From: an uncultured Pseudoxanthomonas sp.
GTDB lineage: Bacteria; Pseudomonadota; Gammaproteobacteria; Xanthomonadales; Xanthomonadaceae
Direction of reading: 5' to 3'
Assembly (NCBI RefSeq): GCF_946886695.1
Contig: NZ_CAMPJD010000053.1
Location: forward strand, 1-31,564
Length of the DNA stretch: 31,564 nucleotides
This document shows positions 1 through 9,680 of this stretch, piece by piece. Made by a program: the position numbers and the translations under genes. The first letter of the stretch is position 1. Each line of letters starts with the position of its first letter. The notes below the pieces were generated by a model. That model was not told the DNA's origin. It saw nothing but the letters and a program-made list of their open reading frames with translations, and ran no database searches.

Positions 1-239
1 GAGAGGGGTTGGGGTGAGGGTCGGAGCATCGGGCAGTTTCCTGCATCGCCGACCCTCATCCGGCGCTGCGCGCCACCTTCTCCCGGAGGGAGAAGGATTC
101 AAGCGGTCTCGATCAGAGCCCCTCTCCCGGCGGGAGAGGGGTTGGGGTGAGGGTCGGAGCATCGGGCAGTTTCCTGCATCGCCGACCCCCATCCGGCGCT
201 GCGCGCCACCTTCTCCCGGAGGGAGAAGGATTCAAGCGG
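1..239 (+). repeat. Tandem 133-bp palindromic intergenic repeat (two copies)
   Basis: Two nearly identical units lie head to tail with a 133-bp period; the first is cut by the window edge. Each unit carries the palindromes CTCTCCCGGCGGGAGAG and CTTCTCCCGGAGGGAGAAG, separated by a GGTGAGGGTC...GACCCTCATC inverted pair, so the transcript would fold into a long stem. The repeat ends inside the last codons of the deacetylase gene. A related element in the opposite orientation lies at 13274-13428. This is a REP-like dispersed element, not a coding region, although it is open in two frames. Confidence 0.85.
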
Positions 240-1044
240 CGACGCTCAACGCGTCATGTGTGGCCTCTGCTTCCGGCAGCACCGCGCGATAGCCCTCCGC
301 ATCCAGCCATGCCAGCAGCCGCGCCAGGATCGCCACGTTGTGGCCGTGCGCCGCGCCCTCGTGCAGCAACACGATGGCGCCGGGTTGGATGTCGCGGGTG
401 ATGCGCGCCAGCACCTGCTCCGGCTGGCAATCGACGCCATCGAAACCCCGTGCACTCCACGCCACCCTCGCCAGGCCGTGGCGCTTCAGCGACAGGCCGA
501 CGAACGGATTGGTCATGCCCACCACGCTGCGGTACCAGCGCGGCGTGTCGCCGGTGATCGCGGTCAGGATGGACTGGTTCTGGCCGATCTCATACTCCAG
601 CGCGCCCGGGCCCAGCCGCCAGAACCGTGTGTCCGGATGCGTGGCACTGTGGTTGCCGATCCCGTGGCCACGGTCGCGGATGGCCTGCACCATCACCGGC
701 TGCGCCAACGCGCGCTCACCCACCACGAAGAAGGTCGCCTTCGCGCCGTGCCTGTCCAGCAAGTCCAGCAGGGCGGGGGTGTCGATGGAGGGACCGTCAT
801 CGATGGTCAGCCACACCACGCGCGCATGTGTGGGCAGTCGCGACAGCGCGGGGCAGAAGAGGGTGGCACGCGGGTAAAGGGTGGCCCATACCACCAGCAG
901 GTGCGTCGCCAGCATCGCGGGCAGGCCGGCGGTCCAGCCGAAGCGCCACCACAGCCAGGCCACGCCCACTTGCGACAGCGCCAGCAGGCCCAATATCAGG
1001 CCGGGACGGCGTGGCGGACGATGCAGTGTTCCCGGCGTGGTCAT
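232..1044 (-). CDS. Polysaccharide deacetylase (NodB domain), membrane-anchored
   Basis: This 270-residue protein has two N-terminal hydrophobic segments (about residues 14-33 and 39-57) followed by a NodB-type carbohydrate esterase 4 domain. Motif 1 is TIDDGP at 80-85, where the second Asp binds metal. Motif 2 is HSATH at 132-136, giving the two metal-binding His. The C-terminal LLHEG at 226-230 supplies the motif 5 Leu/His. The family removes N- or O-acetyl groups from polysaccharides; the real substrate here is unknown. The reading frame stays open far upstream into the neighbouring gene, but the ATG at 1044 fits the divergent arrangement with the glutaredoxin gene (66-bp gap). The last codons overlap the palindromic repeat at the left edge. 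Confidence 0.85.
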   Translation of the reverse strand: MTTPGTLHRPPRRPGLILGLLALSQVGVAWLWWRFGWTAGLPAMLATHLLVVWATLYPRATLFCPALSRLPTHARVVWLTIDDGPSIDTPALLDLLDRHGAKATFFVVGERALAQPVMVQAIRDRGHGIGNHSATHPDTRFWRLGPGALEYEIGQNQSILTAITGDTPRWYRSVVGMTNPFVGLSLKRHGLARVAWSARGFDGVDCQPEQVLARITRDIQPGAIVLLHEGAAHGHNVAILARLLAWLDAEGYRAVLPEAEATHDALSVAA

Positions 1045-1110
1045 GCCCCATGATGCCACGGGGCGTAAAATCCCCTTCCGCTCGTCCTTCACGCTTACCG
1101 GTGCCTGTCC

Positions 1111-2040
1111 ATGTCCCTTGATCCCGCCCTGCGCTCGCGCATCGAATCCCTCCTGCAGTCCAACCGCGTGGTGCTGTTCATGAAGGGCCAGCCGACCATG
1201 CCGCAGTGCGGCTTCTCGGCCAAGGCGGTGGGCGCGTTGTCGGCGCTGGGTGTGGACTACGCCCACGTCAACGTGCTGGCCGACCAGGAGATCCGCGAAG
1301 GCATCAAGGTCTACGGCGACTGGCCGACCATCCCGCAGCTGTACATCGACGGCGAACTGGTCGGCGGCAGCGACATCATCGAGCAGATGACCAACTCCGG
1401 CGAACTGGCCACCGTGCTGGGCCTGCAGGCCCCCGACCGTACGCCTCCGGCGATCACCATCACCGCGGCCGCCGCCGAGATGCTGCAGAACGCGGTGGCC
1501 GACGCCGGCCCGGGCGCCGCGCTGGCGCTGTCGATCAATGCGCAATTCCAGCCGAACTTCCAGCTGGCGCAGTTCGACGCCAACGCCATCGCCAGCGAAT
1601 CCAACGGCGTGCGCGTTCAATTCGACCTGGCCAGCGCGCGCCGCGCCGACGGCATCACCATCGACTGGGTGGACGACATCCGCGGCAAGGGCCTGGCCAT
1701 CGACAACCCCAATGCACCCAAGCCGGTGCAGGCGCTGGCGCCGATGGACGCCGATGCGAAGGTCCGCGCCAGCGAAGTGCTGCTGGTCGACGTGCGCCCG
1801 GCCGACGAACGCGCCATCGCGTCGGTGAAGCTGCCCTTCAAGACCTTCGACGGCAACGGCCGCGCCGACCTGGAAGCGTTGCCGAAGGACACCGCGCTCG
1901 CGTTCCTCTGCCGCAGCGGCGGGCGCAGCCAGCAGGCGGCGGAAGAGTTCCTCGCACTCGGCTTCACGAACGTCTACAACATCACCGGCGGCATCAACGC
2001 CTGGGCCGATGACGTGGATGGCACGATCAGCAAGTACTGA
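1111..2040 (+). CDS. grxD: Monothiol glutaredoxin Grx4 fused to A-type-like and rhodanese domains
   Basis: This 309-residue cytoplasmic protein has three modules. Residues 1-105 are a Grx4-type monothiol glutaredoxin with the CGFS active site at 33-36 and the WPTIPQLYI cis-Pro region at 71-79; this family binds a glutathione-ligated 2Fe-2S cluster for transfer. Residues 113-200 resemble the IscA/HesB fold but contain no cysteine. Residues 205-305 are a rhodanese domain with VDVRPADE at 226-233, the active loop CRSGGRS at 267-273 and GGINAW at 293-298. The only cysteines in the protein are C33 and C267. The usual Grx4 is about 110 residues; long rhodanese fusions are known in xanthomonads. A strong terminator follows the stop. 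Confidence 0.93.
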   Translation: MSLDPALRSRIESLLQSNRVVLFMKGQPTMPQCGFSAKAVGALSALGVDYAHVNVLADQEIREGIKVYGDWPTIPQLYIDGELVGGSDIIEQMTNSGELATVLGLQAPDRTPPAITITAAAAEMLQNAVADAGPGAALALSINAQFQPNFQLAQFDANAIASESNGVRVQFDLASARRADGITIDWVDDIRGKGLAIDNPNAPKPVQALAPMDADAKVRASEVLLVDVRPADERAIASVKLPFKTFDGNGRADLEALPKDTALAFLCRSGGRSQQAAEEFLALGFTNVYNITGGINAWADDVDGTISKY

Positions 2041-2060
2041 GTCGCGTCTTCGCAGACACA

Positions 2061-2089
2061 GAAAAGGCGGGCTTCGGCCCGCCTTTTTC
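2061..2089 (+). terminator. Rho-independent terminator after grxD
   Basis: AAAAGGCGGGC and GCCCGCCTTTTT form an 11-bp stem around a TTCG loop, ending in a T run. It starts 20 bp after the glutaredoxin stop codon. Confidence 0.9.
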
Positions 2090-2114
2090 GTGGGAAATGT
2101 AGGGGAGCGACCCC

Positions 2115-2210
2115 GTAGGTGGGCCCCGGCCCACCACCACGGAAGGTCAAAACCTTGGCAGGGTCATGCTGTCACGCTGCGTCGCGACGGTGGGCCGGGG
2201 CCCACCCTAC
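2115..2210. repeat. GTAG-type REP pair, inverted
   Basis: A GTAG-headed palindrome (GTAGGTGGGCCCCGGCCCAC at 2115-2134) is paired with an inverted partner ending in CCCACCCTAC at 2201-2210, with about 53 bp between them. GTAG-headed palindromes of this kind are known as SMAG repeats in Stenotrophomonas and are mobilised by RAYT transposases. The element fills the gap between the convergent glutaredoxin and DUF924 genes. A second pair lies at 11946-12016. Confidence 0.8.
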
Positions 2211-2211
2211 G

Positions 2212-2760
2212 TCACCCGGCAAACCCGCCCGCCGCCAGGTAGTCACGCTCTTCCTGCGTCGATGTGCGCCCCATCGCCTCGTTGCGGTGCGGGAAGCGGC
2301 CGAAACGGGCGATCAGGTCGTAGTGCAGCTGCGCGTACTTCATGTACTCGTCGTTGCCGTGGGCGCGGAACAGGTCGAGCGAGCGCTGCTGGTCATCGAG
2401 CGATTCGGAATGCTCGAAGGGCATGTAGAAGAAGATCTTCAGCACGGGATCGACCTGGGTGTCGAAGCCGGCCCCGACGGCACGATCGGCGTAGTACCGC
2501 GCCAGGCCGTCGGTGGCGTAGGAGTGCGCGCTCTCGCGGAAGCAGTTGCGCGGGAACTGGTCCAGCAGCAACACCAGCGCCAACGCGCCCTCGGCATCGC
2601 CCATCCAGCCTTCCAGTTCGCGCCGCGCGGCACGGAAATGCAGCCCGCGGAAGCGCTGGTCGAAGTCGGCATCGAAGGCGTCGTCGCGCGAGAACCACTT
2701 CTCGTAGCCGGCGTTCTTCCAGAAGGTGATAACGTCCTGCGACTGCATGTCGTGGGTCAT
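2212..2760 (-). CDS. DUF924 family protein
   Basis: This 182-residue protein matches the DUF924 family over its full length. Recognisable blocks are VITFWKNAGYEKWF near the N-terminus, LVLLLDQFPRNCFR in the middle (an LDQFPRN signature) and FFYMPFEHSES followed by HYDLIARFGRFPHRN toward the C-terminus. The family has an all-helical TPR-like fold and no established biochemical role. Its start codon overlaps the stop of the upstream small exported protein gene by four bases (ATGA), so the two are translationally coupled. It is the last gene of the operon that begins with the AMP nucleosidase gene. Confidence 0.9.
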   Translation of the reverse strand: MTHDMQSQDVITFWKNAGYEKWFSRDDAFDADFDQRFRGLHFRAARRELEGWMGDAEGALALVLLLDQFPRNCFRESAHSYATDGLARYYADRAVGAGFDTQVDPVLKIFFYMPFEHSESLDDQQRSLDLFRAHGNDEYMKYAQLHYDLIARFGRFPHRNEAMGRTSTQEERDYLAAGGFAG

Positions 2761-3260
2761 TTCGCTTTGTTCCCGTGTTCCAGGGTCTGCAGTGTCGCAA
2801 AGAATTCAGCGTGCTGGCGGTAGTCGTAGGCGCCCTCCTCGGTGGCCGCCGCGATACGCGCACACGCCGCCTGGGTCACCCCACCGTCGGGAAACATCTC
2901 GAGCAGCGCCTTGCGCGTGGCGCCGGTGAACTCCGCCTTGCGCGCGTCGGCGAACGCCTTGCCTTCTGCCTCTCCGCCAGCCGCGGTGACGGCGTCCGTC
3001 AGCATGAGCACGCGCTGCAGCGAGGGTTCCAGGTAGCGGTGATTGCGCTGCTGCCAGCCTTGCAATGCCGCACGCGCCTGCTGCCCGATTTCGCCCTCGT
3101 ACGTGCCGCACTGCTGCCCCAGCGCTTCCAGCAACGTGAGGCTGGTGGTGATGGCGAACCCGGCGGCGGCGTTGCGGGCTTCGGTGTCGGCGGGCGTTTC
3201 GGCCGCGGCCACCCCAGCCAGTGACATCGCCAACGCCACTCCTAACCATCGCTTGCACAT
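2757..3260 (-). CDS. Small exported protein of unknown function
   Basis: I do not recognise this 167-residue protein. It starts with a typical Sec signal peptide (MCKRWLGVALAMSLAGVAAA, cleaved around residue 20), so it should be periplasmic. The mature part is alanine-rich and probably helical, with two cysteines that could pair. The ATG at 3260 is preceded by GGAGGA at a good distance, which decides the start against a longer open frame. It lies 25 bp after the thioredoxin-like gene and overlaps the DUF924 gene by four bases, so it is the third gene of the operon. Confidence 0.75.
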   Translation of the reverse strand: MCKRWLGVALAMSLAGVAAAETPADTEARNAAAGFAITTSLTLLEALGQQCGTYEGEIGQQARAALQGWQQRNHRYLEPSLQRVLMLTDAVTAAGGEAEGKAFADARKAEFTGATRKALLEMFPDGGVTQAACARIAAATEEGAYDYRQHAEFFATLQTLEHGNKAK

Positions 3261-3285
3261 GATGCTGTCCTCCGTCCTTGTCTCT

Positions 3286-4206
3286 TCAGGGATCTTCCAA
3301 TTCGTCCATCTGAGCGAAGGCCTGATGAAGCTCTCGTGCACGGCCTTCCTTCGGCCAACCCGTGACGGTCGCGACGACGCGTCCTTCGCGCATGAAATAG
3401 AACACTGGTGTCGCCCAGCTGTCGAACTGCGGCCAGTCTCGCATGGCCACCGCATAGCTCAACCGGGCGCCAGGATGCACGCGGTTCCACGCCTGTATGT
3501 CGGCCAGGTCGAGCGAGCCATTGGGTGGCGCCAGCCACAAGGCGTCATGCAACCGTGCGGACAGTGCGGGATCGGCCTCGATCGCGGCGATGGCGCGCTG
3601 CGAGAATCCGCAGCGCGGATGCGACAGCACGACCACGCGCGTCAGCGCGTCTTGGTCGACGGCCTGTGCGAACAGCGATTCGGCCGCGTCTGCCGGGCGC
3701 CACACCACGAGCTGCCCGGCGGCGGCATCGTCGATCGCGGGGACGGGCGGCAACACCGGCAGTTGCAGCGCGGGATGCGCACGCGCCAGCGCATTGGCCT
3801 GCTCGAAGCGCCGCGTCACCACCCAGCCCCGGTACAGATCGCGGCGGTGCTTGTCGGTCAGCAGGGAGCGCGTCTCCAGCATGTCGGCTGTGCGTGCAAG
3901 CAGCGCTGCATGGCGCGGCTCGTGGGCGTAGAAGACCACCCGGTTGGCGGCCTGGAACAGCGACTCCAACTCACCGTCCGACGCCGACGAGAGCGAGAGA
4001 GACACATACGCATCGCGCAGCGAGCGATCGAAGAAGTCTGTCATCAGCCGCGCACGCTCGCGCTCGTTGCCGACCGTCTGTTCTTCGATGGCCTGCAGCC
4101 GTTGCAGTCCGGAAGCGCCAGCACCGGGAGCGGCATGCACGGGAGCGTTGGCCAACGCCATCGCCAGCAGTGCCGCAAACGCAACAGTGGCGCGCACGGA
4201 CGGCAT
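3286..4206 (-). CDS. Periplasmic thioredoxin-like protein with a single CGFS cysteine
   Basis: This 306-residue protein has a Sec signal peptide (about residues 1-25), a helical region to about 155, and then a thioredoxin-like domain. The domain shows a beta strand followed by HPRCGFSQRAI at 196-206 and the cis-proline segment WATPVFYF at 265-272. C199 is the only cysteine, so it cannot work as a dithiol oxidoreductase by itself; a monothiol, glutathione-dependent or purely binding role is possible. The motif matches the CGFS of cytoplasmic Grx4 but the protein is exported. It starts five bases after the AMP nucleosidase stop codon, with the ribosome site overlapping that stop, so the two are co-translated. 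Confidence 0.75.
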   Translation of the reverse strand: MPSVRATVAFAALLAMALANAPVHAAPGAGASGLQRLQAIEEQTVGNERERARLMTDFFDRSLRDAYVSLSLSSASDGELESLFQAANRVVFYAHEPRHAALLARTADMLETRSLLTDKHRRDLYRGWVVTRRFEQANALARAHPALQLPVLPPVPAIDDAAAGQLVVWRPADAAESLFAQAVDQDALTRVVVLSHPRCGFSQRAIAAIEADPALSARLHDALWLAPPNGSLDLADIQAWNRVHPGARLSYAVAMRDWPQFDSWATPVFYFMREGRVVATVTGWPKEGRARELHQAFAQMDELEDP

Positions 4207-4211
4207 TTCCG

Positions 4212-4988
4212 TTACTCATCAAACCGCAAATGCCGCACCGACTTCCCATTCCGCCGGATCAGCTTCAGCGCTTCGATCCCCACGGTGATGTGGTTCTCCA
4301 CGAATGACGAGCTGACCTTGGCGTCGCTGGCTTCGGTCTTCACGCCTTCGGGGATCATCGGCTGGTCGCTGACCAGCAGCAGGGCGCCGCAGGGGATGCG
4401 GTTGGCGAAGCCGGCGGCGAAGACGGTGGCCGTTTCCATGTCGATGGCCATGCAGCGCATCGCGCGCAGGCGTTCCTTGAACGCGACGTCGTGTTCCCAC
4501 ACGCGGCGGTTGGTGGTGTAGACCGTGCCGGTCCAGTAGTCGTGGCCCAGGTCGCGGATCATAGTGGAGACCGCACGCTGCAATGCGAACGCCGGCAGCG
4601 CCGGCACTTCCGGCAGCAGGTAGTCGTTGCTGGTGCCCTCGCCGCGGATGGCCGCGATGGGCAGCACCAGATCGCCCAGCTGGTTCTTGCGCTTCAGGCC
4701 GCCGCACTTGCCCAGGAACAGCACCGCCTTGGGCATGGTGGCCGACAGCAGGTCCATCATCGTCGCGGCATTGGGGCTGCCCATGCCGAAGTTGATCATG
4801 GTGATGCCGTCGGCGGTGGCGCTGGCCATCGGCCGGTCCAGGCCCACGATGGGCGCGCCGGTGAGCTGCGAGAACACGTTGAGGTAGCCGCCGAAATTGG
4901 TCAGCAGCACGTGCTCGCCGAACTGGTCCAGCGGCACGCCGGTGTAGCGCGGCAGCCAGTTTTCGACGATTTCGCTCTTGTCTTTCAT
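4212..4988 (-). CDS. amn: AMP nucleosidase, short form
   Basis: This 258-residue enzyme belongs to the purine nucleoside phosphorylase/uridine phosphorylase fold and is predicted to hydrolyse AMP to adenine and ribose 5-phosphate. FGMGSPNAATMMDLL around residues 67-81 is the phosphate-binding glycine region. MAIDMETATVFAAGF carries the conserved Met-Glu that contacts the ribose, and LLLVSDQPM follows. E. coli Amn is about 484 residues with an extra N-terminal domain; this is the shorter catalytic-only form. It is the first gene of a four-gene minus-strand operon and faces the amidohydrolase gene across a 113-bp gap that shows no clear operator. Confidence 0.88.
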   Translation of the reverse strand: MKDKSEIVENWLPRYTGVPLDQFGEHVLLTNFGGYLNVFSQLTGAPIVGLDRPMASATADGITMINFGMGSPNAATMMDLLSATMPKAVLFLGKCGGLKRKNQLGDLVLPIAAIRGEGTSNDYLLPEVPALPAFALQRAVSTMIRDLGHDYWTGTVYTTNRRVWEHDVAFKERLRAMRCMAIDMETATVFAAGFANRIPCGALLLVSDQPMIPEGVKTEASDAKVSSSFVENHITVGIEALKLIRRNGKSVRHLRFDE

Positions 4989-5101
4989 GGGGTTCCTCTT
5001 CTTCTTGTTGTTTGCGGCGATTCTGGCACGACTGCGACGCGCGCACTTGGCAGAGTGCGCCCGGGCCGGTTAGGTTTCGCTTCTCTTCCAGGGGATACAC
5101 C

Positions 5102-6519
<1,418 letters not shown>

Positions 6520-6523
<4 letters not shown>

Positions 6524-7911
6524 GCCGCGCTAATGACGCCTCCCTGTCGTCATTCCAGCGAATGCTGGGATCCATGTGGCTCCTGCCACTTGGACCGAAA
6601 GCAGAAGCAGCAGCAAGAACCAAAACAAAATGGATCCCAGCATTCGCTGGGATGACGGCGAGGGCGGCGGTGCTGACGGCTGCACTGGCGTCCACATCCT
6701 TCGCTGCACTTGCCCAGGATGTCCTGATCCGCAACGCCACCGTGCACACCGCCGGGGCACAGGGCACCCTGAAGAATGCCGATGTGCTGGTGCGCAACGG
6801 CGTGGTGCAGTCGGTCGGCAGCGGCATCGCGGCGCCCGCCGGCGCGACGGTGGTGGACGCCAATGGCCGTCCGCTGACGCCGGCGTTTTTCGGCGGCATC
6901 ACCGAGATCGGTCTCGAGGAGGTGTCGGGCGAGTCGTCCACGGTCGATGCGGCCGTGACGTTGACCGATCAGCCGATGCGGCCGGAGTTCGACGTGACGC
7001 TGGCGTACAACCCGGCATCGGTGGTGATCCCGGTGACGCGCGTGGAGGGCATCGGCTTTACCCTGCTGGCGGCGTCGACGGGCGGCTCCTTCATCGCCGG
7101 ACAGGGGGGCGTGGTGCGGCTGGACGGCAGCGCCGATCCGGTCGGCCCGCGTGCGCTGTTCGTGCGATTGGGTGCTGGCGCGTCCGACCTGAGCGGCAAG
7201 TCGCGCGCGGCGCAATGGATGCTGCTGGATCAGATGGTGGCCGAGGCGCGCGGTCGCGTGCCGGCGGATTCGCCGCATGCGTTGTTGACGCCAGCCGGCC
7301 GCGCCACACTGGCGCGCTATCTCGCCGGCAACGGCCGCATCGTCGTGCAGGTGAACCGTGCGGCGGACATCCGCCAGCTGTTGCGCTGGGCGCAGCGCGA
7401 GAACGTGCGCATCGCCATCGCCGGGGGTGCGGAGGCGTGGAAGCTCGCGTCCCAGCTCGCGCAGGCGAAGGTGCCGGTGTTCGTGGATGCACTCGCGGAC
7501 CTGCCGGCCGACTTCGACCAGATCGGCGCCACGCTGGAGAATGCGGCGCGGCTGGACGCGGCGGGCGTGGGGGTCAGCTTTTCGCAGGCCGGCGACGCCT
7601 CGCACAACGCGCGCAAGATCCGCCAGTTGGCGGGCAATGCGGTGGCCAACGGCCTCCCGTGGGAAGACGGGCTGGCCGGCCTGACCCGCGTGCCAGCGGA
7701 GGCGTTCGGCGTGGGCGACCGGGTGGGCACGATCGCGCCGGGCAAGCTGGCCGACCTGGTGCTGTGGAGCGGCGATCCGCTCGACGTGGCCAACACCGCC
7801 GAGCAGGTGTGGCTGGGTGGGCGCGCGATCCCGATGCGCTCGCGCCAGACCGAACTGCGTGACCGCTACCTGCAGCAGGCCGGCCCGCTGCCGCGCGCGT
7901 ATTCGAAGTAG
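6520..7911 (+). CDS. Amidohydrolase-like protein lacking metal ligands
   Basis: This 463-residue protein is a diverged paralogue of the gene before it and is coupled to it by an ATGA overlap with AGGAGG in front. At each place where the upstream protein has metal ligands this one does not: TPAFFGGITEIG replaces TPGLIDVHSHLG, VVQVNRAAD replaces VHIHCYRADE, IAGGAEAWK replaces FHHGVEAYK, and VSFSQAGD replaces VHSDSDEG. The C-terminal GTIAPGKLADLVLW is intact. It is probably a non-catalytic partner or regulatory subunit. Its N-terminus is disrupted by a palindromic element, leaving the signal sequence (ARAAVLTAALASTSFAALA) at residues 47-65. An alternative ATG at 6652, inside the element, would restore a normal signal peptide. 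Confidence 0.8.
6548..6657. repeat. MITE-like palindromic element inserted in a coding region
   Basis: Two 28-base arms, 6548-6575 and 6630-6657, are inverted copies with one mismatch, and each arm contains the smaller palindrome CCAGCGAATGCTGG. A 54-base centre separates them. This is the widespread proteobacterial repeat whose translation reads WIPAFAGMT. It sits inside the first 50 codons of the second amidohydrolase-like gene without breaking the frame. Confidence 0.85.
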
Positions 7912-7927
7912 GCCACGCTGCGCGGCA

Positions 7928-9610
7928 TCACTCCACGGGGGCGCCTTCGGGCGCCTTCGTGCTGTATGAAGGGATGGATGGGACATTTTCGCCCACCACG
8001 CGGTCGCCGCCCGCGCGCTTGGCCGCATACATGGCGTGGTCCGCGCGCGCAATCAGCGAGGCCACCGTATCGCAGTCGCGTGCCTGCGCCGCGCCTATGC
8101 TGGCGGTCACGCCGACGGGCACGCCTTCCACGCTTGCACAGTCACGACGGATGCGCTCGCTGACTTCTTCACCGAACCGGATCGCGGCCGGCAGTTCCAC
8201 GCCGGCCAGCACCAGTACGAATTCCTCGCCGCCCAGCCGACCCAGCTGGTCGCCGTACTGGAAGCGCTGGCTGACCACGCGCGTCACGGCGCGCAGGCAC
8301 GCATCGCCCAGGGCGTGCCCGTGCCGGTCGTTGACCTGCTTGAAGTGGTCCAGGTCGATGAACAGCAACGAGACCGGGATGCCTTCGCGCTGCCGCTCGA
8401 TCAGCGCCCAGTCGAGACGGTGCTCGATGCCGCCCCGGTTGAGCACGCCCGTCAGCCCGTCGCGTTCGGCGTGCGCCTTGGCACGATCGCGCTCGCGGCG
8501 GAAGGTCAGCATGCGGTCGGCCAGGCCCAGCGCCAGCACCACGGCGGTGAAGGCGAGCACCCAGGGCAGGCCGTATTCCAGCCACGGCTCGGCTCGCTCA
8601 CCGGCACTGAAGCGCAGCGCACGCGTCATGGTGAACACCAGCAGCGGTACCCACGCGATCAGCACATAGGCCGCATGCCGCTGGCCGCGACGCCAGGCCG
8701 CCACCAGCGTGACCAGCGCGATGGCATTGGTGAGCAGGAAGAGCGCGTTGGCGATGTCCGGGAACCACGCCTTGTCGGCAGGCCACGGCGACAGCAACAG
8801 CAGCAGGGTCAGGCCACAGCCGTAGGCACCGACAATGCGCATCAACCACGCCAGGCGCGGCGCGACCTGGCGCAGGCCGGCGTAGTCCAGCCACAGATAG
8901 ACGAGCAGGATGGTCGCAAACGTGCCCGCCCCCCAGATGCCCTGCGCCCCGAAGCGCGCCAGCAGGGACAACCCCGGCCATGCGTAGGCTTCGCCGTACG
9001 AGCACAGCGCGTACAGCAACTGGAACAGCATGGCGCCGGCGTACAGCAGGTAGACGCGCTCGCGCAGCACGGCCCAGAACAGCAGCACCGCCAGCGAAAC
9101 GCCCAGCACCACGCCGATCGCCGGCAGCACCAGCCGCACATGCCACAGGTCCGCGACGGCGTAGGACGGGCCCGACTCCACGGACACATGCAGCGGATAA
9201 CGCGCGCCCTCCACCTTCACGTACACCGGGCCGTCGCCCTGCAAGGGGAACACCAGGGCGCGCCTGCTGTACTGCGGATCGAGGTCGGCGCTGAAGATGT
9301 CCCGTCGGCGCGGTGTGCCTTCCGCCTGGTCGAGCACGGTCACGCGGGCGGTGTAAGGGTGATAGAACACCAGCAGCGGCTCACGCACGCCTGGCGTGGG
9401 CTCCAAGCGCCATTCACCGTTGCCGATCACGCGCACGGTCGCACCACCGTCGTCGAAGCGGCGTTCCGAGAACAATCCGGCGCGCTGTCCGGCCTGCTGC
9501 TCCAGCGCCAGTGGCTGGATGCGATCAATGCGCGCGATGTTCTCCCCTCGCACATCCATCGTTGGCAGCAGGGCCAGAAGCAGCAGTAGAGACCACCACC
9601 CCTGTTTCAT
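7928..9610 (-). CDS. Membrane diguanylate cyclase with 7TMR-DISM sensor (GGEEF)
   Basis: This 560-residue protein has a signal sequence (1-22), a periplasmic beta-rich domain (about 25-155), seven transmembrane helices between about 160 and 372, and a C-terminal GGDEF domain (about 385-545). This is the 7TMR-DISM architecture, in which the periplasmic part senses a ligand. The cyclase signature GGEEF at 460-464 and the metal Asp in FIDLDHFKQVND are intact, so it should make cyclic di-GMP. The product-inhibition I-site RxxD, expected at 451-454, reads QYGD and lacks the arginine. It converges with the amidohydrolase pair. A perfect Clp/CRP-type palindrome lies 71 bp upstream of its start. Confidence 0.92.
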   Translation of the reverse strand: MKQGWWSLLLLLALLPTMDVRGENIARIDRIQPLALEQQAGQRAGLFSERRFDDGGATVRVIGNGEWRLEPTPGVREPLLVFYHPYTARVTVLDQAEGTPRRRDIFSADLDPQYSRRALVFPLQGDGPVYVKVEGARYPLHVSVESGPSYAVADLWHVRLVLPAIGVVLGVSLAVLLFWAVLRERVYLLYAGAMLFQLLYALCSYGEAYAWPGLSLLARFGAQGIWGAGTFATILLVYLWLDYAGLRQVAPRLAWLMRIVGAYGCGLTLLLLLSPWPADKAWFPDIANALFLLTNAIALVTLVAAWRRGQRHAAYVLIAWVPLLVFTMTRALRFSAGERAEPWLEYGLPWVLAFTAVVLALGLADRMLTFRRERDRAKAHAERDGLTGVLNRGGIEHRLDWALIERQREGIPVSLLFIDLDHFKQVNDRHGHALGDACLRAVTRVVSQRFQYGDQLGRLGGEEFVLVLAGVELPAAIRFGEEVSERIRRDCASVEGVPVGVTASIGAAQARDCDTVASLIARADHAMYAAKRAGGDRVVGENVPSIPSYSTKAPEGAPVE

Positions 9611-9680
9611 GTTGCCCCATCGCGTTCGAGGCGAGTGTCGGGCCGGGCCCTTCCACCGACAAGCCGGAATCTGGCAATTA

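Noticed and set aside
1..239. CRISPR-like tandem repeat
   Set aside because: Only two long palindromic units are present with no short repeats or variable spacers and no cas genes.
1045..1620. Upstream extension of the deacetylase frame across the glutaredoxin gene
   Set aside because: The frame is open only because it is antisense to a high-GC gene; the divergent arrangement and the N-terminal membrane segments fix the start at 1044.
2041..2211. Short coding frames across the GTAG repeat
   Set aside because: They are explained by the palindromic GC-rich repeat and the terminator.
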